A DNA stretch of 64,000 nt. Source: Actinomadura macrotermitis. GTDB taxonomy: Bacteria > Actinomycetota > Actinomycetes > Streptosporangiales > Streptosporangiaceae. Made by a program: the position numbers and the translations under genes. Under the pieces are notes generated by a model. It had not been told where the DNA came from. It ran no database searches and saw only the letters and a program-made list of their open reading frames with translations. The stretch is from positions 496,001 to 560,000 of the forward strand of contig NZ_WEGH01000003.1 of NCBI RefSeq assembly GCF_009604375.1, in the 5' to 3' direction. Positions within the stretch are counted from its first letter, which is position 1, and each line of letters starts with the position of its first letter. This document shows, one piece after another, positions 7,969 to 15,950 of this stretch.

Positions 7969-9056
7969 CGGGCACGCCGCTGGCGGTCGAAGGGCTGCGC
8001 AAGGGGTTCGCCGACCGCGGCGCCACCGTCCAGGCCGTCGACGACGTCGGCTTCCAGGTCCGGGAGGGGGAGGTCTACACGCTGCTCGGGCCGTCGGGCT
8101 GCGGCAAGACCTCCACGCTGCGCGCCGTGGCCGGGCTGGAGCGGCCGGACGGGGGCCGGATCGTCATCGACGGCACGGTGGTGACCGAGGCGGGCCGGTT
8201 CGTGCCGCCCGAGCGGCGCGACATCGGCATGGTGTTCCAGAGCTACGGCATCTGGCCGCACATGAGCGTCTTCGACAACGCCGCGTTCCCGCTCCGGGTG
8301 AGCCGCCCCAAGGTGGCGAAGAAGGAGATCGCGCGGCGGGTCGAGAGCGCGCTCGCGGCCGTCCACCTCGCGGGGTACGAGAGCCGGATGGCGACGCGGC
8401 TGTCGGGCGGGCAGCAGCAGCGGCTGGCGCTCGCCCGCGCGCTGGTCCGGCGGCCGAAGCTGCTGCTGCTGGACGAGCCGCTGTCGAACCTGGACGCCAA
8501 GCTGCGCCAGGCGATGCGCGCCGAGCTGGCCTCGCTGCAGCAGGAGCTCGGCATCACGACGCTGTTCGTGACGCACGACCAGGACGAGGCGCTCAGCATG
8601 TCCGGCCGGATCGCGGTGATGCAGGCCGGCCGGATCGCCCAGGAGGGCACGCCGCGCGAGATCTACCAGCGGCCGGGGACGCGGTTCGTGGCCGACTTCG
8701 TCGGTACGACGAACTTCCTGGAGGGCACGCGGGCGGCGGGCGGGCGGGTCGAGACGCCGGTGGGCGCCCTCGATGTCGCGTCCGGCGCGGACGGCGGCAA
8801 GACGGGCGAGCAGGTCCTGCTGGCCGTGCGCCCCGAAGCGGTGCGGCTGCACCTGTCCGAGCCGGCCGGCACGCCGAACGTGATCACGGGCGAGGTCGAG
8901 CGGGTGATGTTCGTGGGCGAGTGCGTGGACTGCCACGTCCGCGTGGGAGAGACGGTCTGGGTGACGCGCCAGGACCCCGGGCTCACCGCCGCCTCCGGGG
9001 ACACGGTGTGGCTGGAGCTGCCCGCCGACCGGATCTCGGTCATCGGCTCGCCGTGA
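7965..9056 (+). CDS. ABC transporter ATP-binding protein with TOBE domain
   Basis: The 363-residue ATPase has Walker A GPSGCGKT (residues 42-49), a Q-loop (MVFQSYGIWPH), signature LSGGQQQR (about 147), Walker B LLLLDEP and the switch His in FVTHDQDEA. A C-terminal TOBE-like domain follows from about residue 245. It energises the importer made with the two upstream gene products. The start is the ATG at 7965, overlapping the permease stop; the same frame is open far upstream but only as a shadow of the permease gene. A strong hairpin follows four bases after the stop. Confidence 0.95.
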   Translation: MTGTPLAVEGLRKGFADRGATVQAVDDVGFQVREGEVYTLLGPSGCGKTSTLRAVAGLERPDGGRIVIDGTVVTEAGRFVPPERRDIGMVFQSYGIWPHMSVFDNAAFPLRVSRPKVAKKEIARRVESALAAVHLAGYESRMATRLSGGQQQRLALARALVRRPKLLLLDEPLSNLDAKLRQAMRAELASLQQELGITTLFVTHDQDEALSMSGRIAVMQAGRIAQEGTPREIYQRPGTRFVADFVGTTNFLEGTRAAGGRVETPVGALDVASGADGGKTGEQVLLAVRPEAVRLHLSEPAGTPNVITGEVERVMFVGECVDCHVRVGETVWVTRQDPGLTAASGDTVWLELPADRISVIGSP

Positions 9057-9059
9057 ACG

Positions 9060-9095
9060 CCGAAGGCGCGGTGCCCGCGGGCACCGCGCCTTCGG
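9060..9095. terminator. Long perfect hairpin at the end of the ABC operon
   Basis: CCGAAGGCGCGGTGCC (9060-9075) pairs perfectly with 9080-9095 across a CGCG loop, a 16-bp stem. There is no U-tract on either side, but the location between the plus-strand ABC operon and the minus-strand VOC gene fits a bidirectional terminator. Confidence 0.8.
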
Positions 9096-9128
9096 TTCCT
9101 GCTCAGCGGCCTCTGCTCACCGGCCCGC

Positions 9129-9623
9129 TCACTGAACGGGCTGGTAGGCCGGCCCGCCGTCGGCGAGCAGCCGGTCGGCCTCGGCGTAGATCTGCTCGGC
9201 GGGCAGCCCGAAGTCGATGCTCTTGCGGAACGGCTGCCGCACGTCGCGGTCCAGGCGCAGGTAGACCTCGTTGCGGTTGCCCTCGGGGTCGAAGAAGTAG
9301 ATCCCGAAGGCGTTGCCGTGGGTGACCTCCTGCTGCACCTCGACGCCCTCCTCCTGGAACGTGCGGTGGAAGGCCCGGATGTCCTCCAGCGTCTCCACCC
9401 GCCACGAGATCTGGTGCTGCTGCTTGGCGCCGGGCTCGGCGGTCCGGCCGGTCTGGAGCACGAACTCGTGGTGCTCCTCGTCCGGCCGGGAGCTGAAGAA
9501 CACGATGCCGAGCTCGGCGTCCTCGTCGGTGACGGTCAGGCCGAGCACCCGCTCGTAGAAGTCCCGCATCAGGGGGAGGTCGTAGACCCAGAGTCCGGTG
9601 TGCCCCAGTTCGGCGATGGCCAT
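9129..9623 (-). CDS. VOC-family (extradiol-type) dioxygenase
   Basis: The 164-residue protein is a single-module vicinal-oxygen-chelate protein. Likely metal ligands are His8 (ELGHTGL), His70 (QQHQISW) and Glu119 (GNRNEVYL), the 2-His-1-Glu set of type I extradiol dioxygenases, and FFDPEGNRNE matches the family signature. It may cleave a catechol-like ring or act on another vicinal-oxygen substrate. AGGAGCGG precedes the ATG at 9623. It is divergent from the nine-gene catabolic operon and shares the operator-rich intergenic region with it, so it probably belongs to the same pathway. The exact reaction cannot be assigned; some relatives are glyoxalase- or resistance-type proteins. Confidence 0.75.
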   Translation of the reverse strand: MAIAELGHTGLWVYDLPLMRDFYERVLGLTVTDEDAELGIVFFSSRPDEEHHEFVLQTGRTAEPGAKQQHQISWRVETLEDIRAFHRTFQEEGVEVQQEVTHGNAFGIYFFDPEGNRNEVYLRLDRDVRQPFRKSIDFGLPAEQIYAEADRLLADGGPAYQPVQ

Positions 9624-9636
9624 GTGCCGCTCCTTG

Positions 9637-9651
9637 TCCTGAATTTCAGGA
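9637..9651. promoter_or_regulatory. Operator-like site 1, perfect palindrome
   Basis: TCCTGAA-T-TTCAGGA is perfectly symmetrical, 14 bp upstream of the VOC start codon. It is the best copy of a sequence found four times between the divergent genes. Confidence 0.7.
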
Positions 9652-9657
9652 GTGAGA

Positions 9658-9672
9658 TCCTGATTTCTGAAA
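9658..9672. promoter_or_regulatory. Operator-like site 2
   Basis: TCCTGATTTCTGAAA keeps the left half of site 1 and begins exactly 21 bp after it, so both sites face the same side of the helix. Confidence 0.5.
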
Positions 9673-9715
9673 CGAGGCTAACGCATTGACCCGCACCCCC
9701 TCTAGGCCTAACCTG

Positions 9716-9730
9716 TTTCGAAATACAGGA
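9716..9730. promoter_or_regulatory. Operator-like site 3
   Basis: TTTCGAAATACAGGA matches site 1 at 10 of 15 positions, mostly in the right half, on the side of the FAH-family operon. Confidence 0.45.
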
Positions 9731-9736
9731 TGGCTG

Positions 9737-9751
9737 CTCTGAAAATCAGGA
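9737..9751. promoter_or_regulatory. Operator-like site 4
   Basis: CTCTGAAAATCAGGA matches site 1 at 11 of 15 positions and begins exactly 21 bp after site 3, mirroring the spacing of sites 1 and 2. It lies 22 bp before the ATG at 9774. Confidence 0.5.
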
Positions 9752-9773
9752 CAGCACGACGACGGGAGCCGGG

Positions 9774-10592
9774 ATGCGGTTGGTCGCCTATCTGGACGGG
9801 GACGGAGCCGAGGCGGTCGGCCGGGTCGACGGCACGCGCGTCCACCGGCTGCGCGGAGTGGACCGGATCGACCGGCACCTCTCCCCCGGCGCCCTCGCGG
9901 GGGCGGCGGCGGAGGAGAGCGTGCCGCTGGACGGGCTGACGCTGCTGCCGGTCGCGCGCCCCGAGAAGGTCTTCTGCGTCGGCCTCAACTACCGCTCGCA
10001 CATCGAGGAGACCGGCCGGGAGCTGCCGACCTACCCGGTGCTGTTCCCCAAGTTCGCCTCCAGCCTGATCGGCCACGGCGCCCCCATCGCGCTCCCGCCC
10101 GAGTCGGCGCAGGTCGACTACGAGGCCGAGTTGGCCGTGGTGATCGGCACGCCGGGCCGCCGGATCCCGCGGGAGAAGGCGCTCGACCACGTCCTCGGGT
10201 ACACCATCTGCAACGACGTGACCATGCGCGACTTCCAGTACCTGACCCACCAGTGGATGCAGGGCAAGGCCTGGGACGGCGCCACCCCGCTCGGCCCGGT
10301 GCTGGTGACCGCCGACGAGCTCGACCCCGGCGCGCTCGACATCGCGCTGCGGCTGAACGGCCGGCAGCTGCAGTCGGCCACCACCGACCGGCTCATCTTC
10401 GACGTGCCCGAGCTGATCCGGGTGGTCTCGCAGTTCACCCGGCTGGAGACCGGCGACGTGATCTTGACCGGCACCCCCGGCGGCGTCGGCTACCGGCGCG
10501 ACCCGCAGGTGTTCCTGGCCGACGGCGACATCGTCGAGGTGGAGATCAGCGGCATCGGCACGCTGCGCAACACCGTGCGCGCCGAGGCGTGA
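9774..10592 (+). CDS. Fumarylacetoacetate hydrolase (FAH) family protein
   Basis: The 272-residue protein carries the FAH fold: KVFCVGLNYRSHIEE (about residue 64), the metal-binding DYEAELAVVIG (about 117) and GYTICNDVTMRDFQ (about 143), ending with GDVILTGTPGGVGYRRDP. Members hydrolyse C-C bonds or isomerise and decarboxylate dioxo acids formed after aromatic ring cleavage (for example HpcE, HpaG or fumarylpyruvate hydrolase). It is the first gene of the rightward catabolic operon, directly behind operator sites 3 and 4. The exact substrate is not decidable from sequence. Confidence 0.9.
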   Translation: MRLVAYLDGDGAEAVGRVDGTRVHRLRGVDRIDRHLSPGALAGAAAEESVPLDGLTLLPVARPEKVFCVGLNYRSHIEETGRELPTYPVLFPKFASSLIGHGAPIALPPESAQVDYEAELAVVIGTPGRRIPREKALDHVLGYTICNDVTMRDFQYLTHQWMQGKAWDGATPLGPVLVTADELDPGALDIALRLNGRQLQSATTDRLIFDVPELIRVVSQFTRLETGDVILTGTPGGVGYRRDPQVFLADGDIVEVEISGIGTLRNTVRAEA

Positions 10593-10609
10593 GAGGGAGG
10601 GGAGGCGAC

Positions 10610-11590
10610 ATGCGAGCGGTGGACGTCCGGATCCTGTGTCCGGGCCAGAACTGGATGAACATCGGCAGTCTGCTGGCCAACGGCATGGGCGGCTACGGCA
10701 GCCCGCTGCCGGACGGCTCGACGATCGCGGCCGTCACCGGCACGCCGCCCGCCGCGCTCGGCATGGACGGGCCCCGGCTGGTGGCCGAGGGCCGCTACCA
10801 GTTCGGCGTCACCACGCCGAACTGGGCCCTGGCGATGGCGTGCGCGGGCAAGGGGCCCTACCCCGAGCCGCTGCCGCTGAAGGCGGTCGCCGCCTTCGCG
10901 CACGACGACCGGCTCGCGCTCGCCGTCCGGGCCGAGACCGGGATCACCGGCCTGGCCGACATCCCGGCGGGCCGGATCCCGCTGAAGATCTCGATGCCGA
11001 CGCGCGAGATGGGGCATCCGGCGCGCTGGGTGATGGACGAGATCCTGGCCTGCCACGGCTTCACCCAGGAGGACCTGGAGGGCTGGGGCGGCCGGGTGCT
11101 GCGCGACCGGCCGCGCTCGCAGAACTCCCCCGACGCGGTGCCCGCCGACCCCGCCTTCGACGCCGTCTTCGACGAGGCGATCATGACGGTGCGCTGGCAG
11201 AAGCTCACCACGCAGTACGACCTGCGGTTCCTGCCGCTGGACGAGCACGTCATGGCGCACTGCACCGCGCTGGGCATGCCCGCCGGGGTGCTGGAGAAGG
11301 GCCGGCTGCGGGGGCTGGACCGCGACGTCCCGACCATCGACTTCTCCGGCTGGATCCTCTACTGCGCCGACGACCTGCCCGACGAGCTGGCCTACCTGGC
11401 CGTCCGGGCCATCGACGAGCAGAAGGACGCCATCTCCGCCCGCTTCACCGGGCCCACCCGCGCGATGACCGCCCCGGTCGACATGCGCGAGATCTGCCGC
11501 GGCCTGCCCGTGCCCCTGCATCCCGGGGCCGAGGCGTACTACCGCGAGAAGGGTTATCTCTCCCCCGCCGCTCTCACCGAGGAGAACTGA
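10610..11590 (+). CDS. PBP2-fold protein without signal peptide (TAXI/dihydroxyphthalate-decarboxylase-like)
   Basis: The 326-residue protein has the two-lobe pattern of type 2 periplasmic-binding proteins, but its start (MRAVDVRILCPGQNWMNIGS) has no signal peptide, lipobox or Tat motif, so it should stay in the cytoplasm. GAGAGGGAGGGGAGG lies before the ATG at 10610. No TRAP or ABC membrane subunit is in the operon. In phthalate pathways, 4,5-dihydroxyphthalate decarboxylases are cytoplasmic enzymes of this fold and size, so an enzymatic role such as decarboxylase is plausible. It ends LHPGAEAYYREKGYL, an ending shared with the paralogue at 15947. Enzyme versus ligand sensor remains open. 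Confidence 0.6.
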   Translation: MRAVDVRILCPGQNWMNIGSLLANGMGGYGSPLPDGSTIAAVTGTPPAALGMDGPRLVAEGRYQFGVTTPNWALAMACAGKGPYPEPLPLKAVAAFAHDDRLALAVRAETGITGLADIPAGRIPLKISMPTREMGHPARWVMDEILACHGFTQEDLEGWGGRVLRDRPRSQNSPDAVPADPAFDAVFDEAIMTVRWQKLTTQYDLRFLPLDEHVMAHCTALGMPAGVLEKGRLRGLDRDVPTIDFSGWILYCADDLPDELAYLAVRAIDEQKDAISARFTGPTRAMTAPVDMREICRGLPVPLHPGAEAYYREKGYLSPAALTEEN

Positions 11591-11591
11591 C

Positions 11592-12572
11592 ATGGGCACC
11601 GTGCACGAGCATTTCGAGTCCTTCCCCTTCGACGCGCCGCCGCGGGTGTTCGAGCGCCGGGAGGAGCTGCTGCTGGCCGAGCCGCTGATGCCGCCCGACG
11701 GCCGCAAGCGCTGGCGCGACCACCCCGAGATCCAGGTCGTGCACTTCCCGCCGGACTACGTGCACCAGCCGTTCGCCCACCCGCGCGGCGTCTACGAGAG
11801 CGACTTCATGCGGCTCGAATGGCAGACGATGAACAACCGGCAGCCGTTCTACCACCGCAACTGCGACGTGGACGAGATGTCCTACCAGGTCACCGGGGTA
11901 AGGTCGCTGATGACCGACCTCGGCAGCGTCGACCTGGTGCCCGGCGACTTCTCCCGCCTGCCGGTCGGCGTCGCGCACGACAACTTCGGCCGCGAGGACA
12001 TCCACATCCTGTTCTACGTGCCGGCGCCGGTCGCCGAGGCGCACCCGCACTACCGCACCTCCGAGTTCGTCGTCCCGCCGTTCGAGGGCTGGGAGCCGGT
12101 CGTCACCAACGAACTGATCACCGAGTGCCTCGCCGGGCCCGGCCACGACGTGGTGATGGCCCCGATCGACGAGCTGACCCTGCTGGAGCACGCCAAGTCC
12201 GAGTCCGAGCGGCTGCGCATCGCCAAGCCGGCCGACACCCCCGGCACCACCTGGCTCTACACCTCCTCCCACGTGTTCATCGGGCGCACGTTCGCCGAGG
12301 CGTCCGACGGCCGCGTCTACCGCCGCATCCGCAACGCCGACGAGGTCCAGTACCAGATCAGCGGGCGGCGCACGCTGGTCACCCAGCGCGGCACGGTGAC
12401 GCTGGAGCCCGGCGACTTCGTGCGGATCCCGGTGGGGATCGCGTTCACCGGCATCCACCACGAGCCGAGCGCGCACCTCACGGTCGTGTCGGCGCGGGAG
12501 CTGCCGCAGGTCGCCGAGACGACCAGGACGGCCGAGCGGCTGCCGGCCGCCGAGATCGAGCGGCTGCGATGA
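11592..12572 (+). CDS. Bicupin protein, possible ring-cleavage dioxygenase
   Basis: The 326-residue product contains two cupin barrels: the first around residues 75-145 (FYHRNCDVDEMSYQVTG, then PGDFSRLPVGVAHDN), the second around 215-305 (RIRNADEVQYQISG, then EPGDFVRIPVGIAFTGIHH). The arrangement resembles gentisate- or homogentisate-dioxygenase-like bicupins. Candidate iron ligands are His and Glu residues of the first cupin; the second cupin has fewer His residues. It starts one base after the previous stop and ends in an ATGA overlap with the next gene. With a hydroxylase and an FAH hydrolase in the operon, oxidative ring opening is a reasonable role, but no activity can be assigned. Confidence 0.65.
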   Translation: MGTVHEHFESFPFDAPPRVFERREELLLAEPLMPPDGRKRWRDHPEIQVVHFPPDYVHQPFAHPRGVYESDFMRLEWQTMNNRQPFYHRNCDVDEMSYQVTGVRSLMTDLGSVDLVPGDFSRLPVGVAHDNFGREDIHILFYVPAPVAEAHPHYRTSEFVVPPFEGWEPVVTNELITECLAGPGHDVVMAPIDELTLLEHAKSESERLRIAKPADTPGTTWLYTSSHVFIGRTFAEASDGRVYRRIRNADEVQYQISGRRTLVTQRGTVTLEPGDFVRIPVGIAFTGIHHEPSAHLTVVSARELPQVAETTRTAERLPAAEIERLR

Positions 12573-13666
12573 CGCCGATGCTGGCGGCGCGGGCGCACGA
12601 GCGGACCGGCCCGCTCCGGCTGGAGCGGATCGCCGTGCCCGAGCCGGGACCGCACGACGTCCTGGTCGAGGTGAAGGCGGCGGGCCTGGCGCCGAGCCTG
12701 CCCAAGCTGCTGGCCCGCGGCGCGTTCCGGCACCTGCCCGCCGTGCCCGGCCACGAGATCGCCGGGACGGTGGTGCGGGCCGGGGCCGAGGTGGACGCCG
12801 CGCTCGCCGGCGCGCGGGTGCGGGTGCACGCCGTCCTGGCGTGCCGGACCTGCCGGTTCTGCCGGAGCGACCGCGAGCAGATGTGCCCGTCGGCCGCGAT
12901 GATCGGCCACGGCGCGCACGGGAACGGCCCGATGCCGCTGTACGAGCGCTACCACGACGGCGGGCTCGCCGAGTACGTGCGGGTGCCGTCGTGGCTGGTG
13001 GACGTGCTGCCCGCGGGCGTCGGGTTCGACGTCGGCGCCAAGGTCCACGACCTCGGCAACGCGGTCCGGGCGCTGAAGTGCGCGGCGCTCCCGCCCGGCG
13101 GCACACTCGTGATCACGGCGGCGACCGGGACGATGGGCACCGCGGCGGTGCGGCTGGCGCCGTTCTTCGGCGCGGGCCGGCTCGTCCTCGTCGGCCGCTC
13201 GGCCGAGCGGCTGGACCCGGTGCGCGCGCTCAGCTCGCTGCCCGCCGAGACCGTCGCGCTGGACGAACTCGGCGCCGGCTGGGAGAGCGGGCACGGTCTG
13301 ACCGCGCGGCTGCGCGAACTCGCCCCCGAAGGCGCCGACGCGGTGCTGGACTTCCTACCGCAGGGCGCCGGCACCGCCCAGGCCACCGCGGCCCTCGCCA
13401 CCGGCGGGACGCTCGTGCACATGGGCGGCAACAGGTCCCCGTTCCCCTACTCCGCCCGCGACCTCCAGCACCGCTGCTGGCGCGTCGTCGGCACCCGGGG
13501 CTGCACCCGCACCGACACCGCCGCCGCGCTGGACCTGCTCGGGTCGGGCGCGCTGCGCGCCGACGACCTGATCACCCACCGGTACGCCCTCGCCGACGTC
13601 AACGACGCGCTGGCCGCCATGGACCGGCGCGCCGAGCCGATCTGGATGGCGGTGGTGCGGCCGTGA
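12569..13666 (+). CDS. Zinc-type MDR oxidoreductase, copy 1 (altered catalytic zinc site)
   Basis: The 365-residue protein is a medium-chain dehydrogenase/reductase: GroES-like N-terminal domain, then a Rossmann domain (TAATGTMGTAAVRLA about 155-170). Cys92, Cys95, Cys98 and Cys106 form the structural zinc lobe, and GHE (61-63) is present. The usual catalytic-zinc Cys after the first beta-sheet is absent: the site reads AAGLAPSLPKL. Start is the ATG overlapping the bicupin stop; the end overlaps the aldolase start (GTGA). A close paralogue closes the same operon at 17646. Probably NAD(P)-dependent, with unknown substrate. Confidence 0.8.
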   Translation: MTPMLAARAHERTGPLRLERIAVPEPGPHDVLVEVKAAGLAPSLPKLLARGAFRHLPAVPGHEIAGTVVRAGAEVDAALAGARVRVHAVLACRTCRFCRSDREQMCPSAAMIGHGAHGNGPMPLYERYHDGGLAEYVRVPSWLVDVLPAGVGFDVGAKVHDLGNAVRALKCAALPPGGTLVITAATGTMGTAAVRLAPFFGAGRLVLVGRSAERLDPVRALSSLPAETVALDELGAGWESGHGLTARLRELAPEGADAVLDFLPQGAGTAQATAALATGGTLVHMGGNRSPFPYSARDLQHRCWRVVGTRGCTRTDTAAALDLLGSGALRADDLITHRYALADVNDALAAMDRRAEPIWMAVVRP

Positions 13667-14367
13667 CGCCCGCGCAGGCCCGCGCGACGGCGGCCGAGGC
13701 GAACCGCGCCCTGGCCGCGGCCGGCCAGTCCGACCTGGTGTGGGGCCACGCGGCGGTCCGCGACCCCGCCGGGCGCGGGATCTGGATCAAGGCGCCGGGC
13801 TGGGGCTTCGAGGAGATCGGCGCGGAGCGGGTGCAGCTCGTCTCCTTCGACGCCGAGGTCGTCGAAGGCGAGGGCGCTCCGCACAAGGAGTGTCACATCC
13901 ACCTGGAGATCCTGCGGCGCCGGCCGGAGCTGCACTGCTCGGTCCACACCCACGCCGAGGCGGCGGTGGCGTTCGCCGCGCTCGGCGTCCCGCTCCTGCC
14001 GATCTCGCACGACGGCGCCCTGTTCGGCGGCGCGGACGTGCCGCGGTTCACCGCGACCGGCGGCCTGGTGCGGACGCCGGAGCTCGGCGCGGCGCTGGCG
14101 GACACGCTCGGCGGCGCGCCCGCCGCGCTGATGCCGAAGCACGGGCTCGTCGCGGCGGGACCGAGCGCGCAGGCCGCGGTGATGCACGCCGTCCTGCTCG
14201 ACCGCGCCTGCCGGGTGCAGCTGGCGGCGATGGCGGCCGGGCCCGTGCGGGTGTGGTCGGACGCCGCCGAGGCCGCGGCCAAGCGGGCCGAGTGCTGGCC
14301 CGCGGCACAGCTGGACGCGGGGTGGGAGTACCTCGCCCGCAAGGGCGCGAAAGGACAACTGACATGA
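13663..14367 (+). CDS. Class II aldolase/adducin family protein
   Basis: The 234-residue protein has the zinc-binding HTH motif (His95, Thr96, His97 in CSVHTHAEA), a further His in MPKHGLV near residue 157, and the nucleotide context of the fuculose-aldolase family. Members do retro-aldol cleavage or, as in 3,4-dihydroxyphthalate decarboxylases of actinobacterial phthalate operons, decarboxylation. Either fits a ring-degradation pathway. Its GTG start overlaps the upstream stop and its TGA overlaps the ATG of the hydroxylase gene, so expression is coupled. Confidence 0.85.
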   Translation: MTPAQARATAAEANRALAAAGQSDLVWGHAAVRDPAGRGIWIKAPGWGFEEIGAERVQLVSFDAEVVEGEGAPHKECHIHLEILRRRPELHCSVHTHAEAAVAFAALGVPLLPISHDGALFGGADVPRFTATGGLVRTPELGAALADTLGGAPAALMPKHGLVAAGPSAQAAVMHAVLLDRACRVQLAAMAAGPVRVWSDAAEAAAKRAECWPAAQLDAGWEYLARKGAKGQLT

Positions 14368-15950
14368 ACCTCCCCGTCCTCATCGTGGGCGCCGGCCCCG
14401 TCGGGCTGACCATGGCGAACCTGCTCGCCGCCCGGGGCGTGCCGGTCGTGCTGGCCGAGCGCAACGCCGCCACCAGCGACGAGGCCAAGGCGATCAGCCT
14501 GGACGACGAGTCGCTGCGCACCCTGCAGGCGGCCGGCCTGGCCGAGGCCGTGCTCGGCATCGTCGTCCCGGGCACCGGCACCCGCTACTACGACCGCAAG
14601 GGCCGGCCGCTGTTCCACGCCCGCGGCCCCGAGCCCTACCGGCTCGGCTACACCTTCAAGAACCAGTTCGCCCAGCCCGAGCTGGAGCGCCTGCTGCTGC
14701 AGGCGCTGAAGGACCGCGACGGGGCGGACGTGCGGTTCGCGACCGAGCTGGTCGCGGTCAGCGACGCCGCCGACGGCGCCGTCGCCCACCTGCGCGCCGG
14801 CGACGGCGTCACCGACCTGCCGGTGAGCTGGGTGCTCGGCTGCGACGGCGGCCGCAGCACGATCCGCGAGCTGCGGCGCATCGGCATGACCGGCACCAGC
14901 CACCGCGACGTCTGGCTCGTCGCCGACACCCTCGGCGACGAGCACGACGAGCGCTACGGCATGCACCTCGGCCGCCCCGAGCGGCCCACCGTGATCGTGC
15001 CCGGCCGGGACGGGCGCTGCCGCTACGAGTTCCGGCTCCGGCCCGGCGAGGGCGACAGCGGCGCCCGGCCCGACTTCGCCACGATCGAGCGGCTGGTCTC
15101 CCCCTACCGCGCCATCACCCCCGACCAGGTCGAGCGCTGCACCAACTACACCTTCAACGCGGTGGTCGCCGACCGCTGGCGCGACGGCCGCTGCTTCCTG
15201 CTCGGCGACGCGGCGCACATGATGCCGCCGTTCGCCGGGCAGGGCCTCAACTCGGGCGTCCGCGACGCCGCCAACCTGGCCTGGAAACTGGCCGAGGTGT
15301 GGCACGGCCGCGCCGCCGAGAGCCTGCTCGACACCTACGAGGCCGAGCGCCGCCCGCACGCCGCCGCCATGGTCGAGTTCTCCGAGCGGCTCGGCCGGGT
15401 CGTCATGACCGTCGACCCGATGCGCGGACGGCTCCGCGACACCGCCGTGCGGGCCCTGCTCCTCACCCCGTGGGGACGGCGCTACCTGTGCGAGATGCGC
15501 TTCCGCCCGCGCGCGGTGCACACCGCGGGCCTGGTCGTCCGCACCGGTCAGGGGGACGAGCGGCTCGTCGGCACCCAACTCCCCCAGCCGCGCGTGCTGG
15601 TGCCGCCGAGCCTGCGCCCGCGCCTGCTCGACGACGTGCTCGGCACCGGCCTGGCGCTGCTCGGCGTCGACGTCGGCGCCGCCGCCTGGGACCGCGCCGC
15701 GGCGGCGCTCCCGCCGGTCACCCGGGTCGAGGTCCGCCTCGGCGAGCGCCTGCCCCGGCCGCGCGGCGAACGGCAGGCCGTCGCCGACGCCGACGGCCGC
15801 CTCGAGGCCGCCCTGGCCGGCGCCCGGGGCCGGTTCGTCCTGGTCAAACCCGACCGCTACATCGCCGCGGTCTTCCCGCCGGACCAGGCCGCGCGCGTCG
15901 GCGCCGCCCTGGCCCGCCACATCACCGTGTCGCCCGAGAGGACCCCATGA
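14364..15950 (+). CDS. FAD-dependent aromatic hydroxylase, MhpA-like
   Basis: This 528-residue protein is a class A flavin monooxygenase: GAGPVGL binds FAD at residues 8-14, GCDGGRSTIRE follows near 165, and the second FAD motif is GDAAHMMPPFAGQGLNSGVRD (about 280-300). Overall resemblance is to 3-(3-hydroxyphenyl)propionate hydroxylase MhpA, including the C-terminal thioredoxin-like tail. It would hydroxylate a phenolic acid ortho to an existing hydroxyl, giving a catechol-type substrate for ring cleavage. The ATG overlaps the aldolase stop; the TGA overlaps the next ATG. The substrate is inferred only from family and context. Confidence 0.88.
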   Translation: MNLPVLIVGAGPVGLTMANLLAARGVPVVLAERNAATSDEAKAISLDDESLRTLQAAGLAEAVLGIVVPGTGTRYYDRKGRPLFHARGPEPYRLGYTFKNQFAQPELERLLLQALKDRDGADVRFATELVAVSDAADGAVAHLRAGDGVTDLPVSWVLGCDGGRSTIRELRRIGMTGTSHRDVWLVADTLGDEHDERYGMHLGRPERPTVIVPGRDGRCRYEFRLRPGEGDSGARPDFATIERLVSPYRAITPDQVERCTNYTFNAVVADRWRDGRCFLLGDAAHMMPPFAGQGLNSGVRDAANLAWKLAEVWHGRAAESLLDTYEAERRPHAAAMVEFSERLGRVVMTVDPMRGRLRDTAVRALLLTPWGRRYLCEMRFRPRAVHTAGLVVRTGQGDERLVGTQLPQPRVLVPPSLRPRLLDDVLGTGLALLGVDVGAAAWDRAAAALPPVTRVEVRLGERLPRPRGERQAVADADGRLEAALAGARGRFVLVKPDRYIAAVFPPDQAARVGAALARHITVSPERTP

